Below, piece by piece: positions 5,339-6,182 of a stretch of DNA of 6,182 nt. Origin of the DNA: JBDZUZ01 sp040255445 (GTDB lineage Bacteria; Planctomycetota; Phycisphaerae; Phycisphaerales; UBA1924); NCBI GenBank assembly GCA_040255445.1, contig JBDZUZ010000189.1:1-6182 (forward strand), given 5' to 3'. Made by a program: the position numbers and the translations under genes. The notes below the pieces were generated by a model that was not told the DNA's origin, made no database searches, and saw only the letters and a program-made list of their open reading frames with translations. The first letter of the stretch is position 1. Each line of letters begins with the position of its first letter.

Positions 5339-6182
5339 ATGAGGATCCGCCCCGTCGTCCCCCGGCTCGGTGCGAGTGTCACCGCCTGCATGGCCGCGTT
5401 CATGGCCGGCGTTGTGAGCGTGGGTATGGCCGCGGCGGCCGCGTTCGCGCAGCCGCCCGTTGAGCCGTCCGGCGGGAGTGACCGCCTCGCCCGGGTCCGC
5501 GATGCCTACGAGTCGATCCCGACCTACCAGGACGAGGGTGTCGTCGAGAGCCGTAACGACGGGATGCCGGCGTTCGAATCCCGGCGCACGTTCCGCACCT
5601 GGTTCGATCGTGACACCGGCCGATTCCGATTCGAGTTCGAGGATCCGACGCTCTCCGGCGGCCTCCTCTTTCACCGCGACCCGGTGCGCATGGTGATCTG
5701 GGACGACGGGCAGGGGCCAAAGAAGTGGTGGACTCTCAAGCCCGAGATCGAGACCCTGCCGACCACCGGATTCGGGCTCGGGGCCGCGGCGGGCGTTTCG
5801 GGCATGTCGTCGACGCTCGTTGCTCCGCTGGTCTCGCCGCGGCTGGAGGCGATGTCGATCCTCATGGCCGGCAAGGTGACCGAGAGCCTCGGCAACGAGG
5901 AGGTCGAGGGGGTCGAGTGCGAGCGGGTGCGGGTCGATATCCCGGGATACCCGGCCGAGATCGAGCTCTGGATCGGGCCCGACGATCTGATCCGACGGTT
6001 CCGCGCGGTGCAACAGATCGGGAGCGGCACGGACACCACCACGATCACGCTCACGCCGGTCGCGGGCGCCACGATCGATGATGCTGTCTTCAACTTCACG
6101 CCGCCGGCGAACTCGGGCGGCAGCGCAACCCGCACATTGCTCGCGATCCTGATCGTGGGCGGCGTCGTCGTCGCGATCGGGG
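5339..6182 (+). CDS. Exported LolA/DUF2092-like protein with C-terminal membrane segment (3' end outside window)
   Basis: 281 residues are visible and the frame is open at the right edge. Residues 1-37 form a long signal peptide (basic MRIRPVVPR, Ala-rich core, probable cleavage after AFA before QPP). Residues about 47-256 look like the beta-rich fold of LolA and related outer-membrane lipoprotein-sorting or DUF2092 proteins: an initial helix LARVRDAYESIPTYQDEG, strands such as RTFRTWFDR and RFRFEFEDP, a late IELWIGPDDLIRRFRAV strand pair, and the end AVFNFTPPA, a common closing motif in that superfamily. In LolA this fold carries lipoproteins across the periplasm; here the assignment rests on pattern only. 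Residues from about 266 are strongly hydrophobic (LLAILIVGGVVVAIG), a membrane helix not found in classical LolA. The start is the first in-frame ATG; it lacks a Shine-Dalgarno. It diverges from the aminotransferase gene across 66 bp. Confidence 0.7.
   Translation, partial: MRIRPVVPRLGASVTACMAAFMAGVVSVGMAAAAAFAQPPVEPSGGSDRLARVRDAYESIPTYQDEGVVESRNDGMPAFESRRTFRTWFDRDTGRFRFEFEDPTLSGGLLFHRDPVRMVIWDDGQGPKKWWTLKPEIETLPTTGFGLGAAAGVSGMSSTLVAPLVSPRLEAMSILMAGKVTESLGNEEVEGVECERVRVDIPGYPAEIELWIGPDDLIRRFRAVQQIGSGTDTTTITLTPVAGATIDDAVFNFTPPANSGGSATRTLLAILIVGGVVVAIG

Noticed and set aside
5273..6013. Upstream in-frame extension of the aminotransferase frame to 552 codons
   Set aside because: The extra part is antisense to the signal peptide and LolA-like gene and has low-complexity Arg/Gly/His-rich composition. 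The aminotransferase fold begins at the GTG at 5272, where Y31 falls at its family position.

Overview
This GC-rich window, with strong G/C preference at third codon positions, looks like chromosomal DNA of a planctomycete, probably of the Phycisphaerae. The evidence is the C-terminal part of a transmembrane Ser/Thr-kinase-type TPR protein with the linker typical of planctomycetal kinases, together with secreted and lipid-anchored proteins of unknown family. The taxonomic call is inference from protein style; no rRNA or other marker is present. No mobile element, CRISPR array or tRNA was found.

Layout: (1) 1-1508, plus strand, is the 3' part of a kinase-like gene (membrane segment, short coiled coil, TPR array) whose start lies left of the window. 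(2) 1550-1993, minus strand, is a convergent 147-aa protein that I do not recognise. (3) 1994-2178 is a divergent control region with a plausible promoter in each direction and a 13-bp inverted repeat. (4) 2179-4428, plus strand, is a tight three-gene cluster (gaps of 31 and 26 bp, each gene with a strong Shine-Dalgarno). It encodes a predicted lipoprotein, a membrane-anchored protein and a second predicted lipoprotein. The three are paralogous: together they carry five copies of a beta-rich domain of about 100 residues that opens with the motif [GE]-S-V-P-I. (5) 4355-5272, minus strand, is a class IV PLP aminotransferase closest to D-amino-acid aminotransferases. Its 3' end overlaps the third cluster gene by 74 bp on the opposite strand. 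(6) 5339 to the right edge, plus strand, is an exported LolA/DUF2092-like protein with a C-terminal membrane segment, cut by the window end.

The most interesting part is the SVPI cluster. It encodes three envelope-anchored paralogues with duplicated domains, and I cannot assign them to any family I know. The first and third proteins share the same two-domain architecture, while the middle one has a single domain and a different anchor. Their co-transcription suggests that the products act together at the cell envelope, but nothing in the sequence gives a biochemical function. The unknown minus-strand gene faces away from the cluster across the shared control region and may be co-regulated with it. 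The aminotransferase and LolA-like genes form a separate divergent pair without Shine-Dalgarno sequences, each with a TANNNT element 6-7 bases before its start codon.
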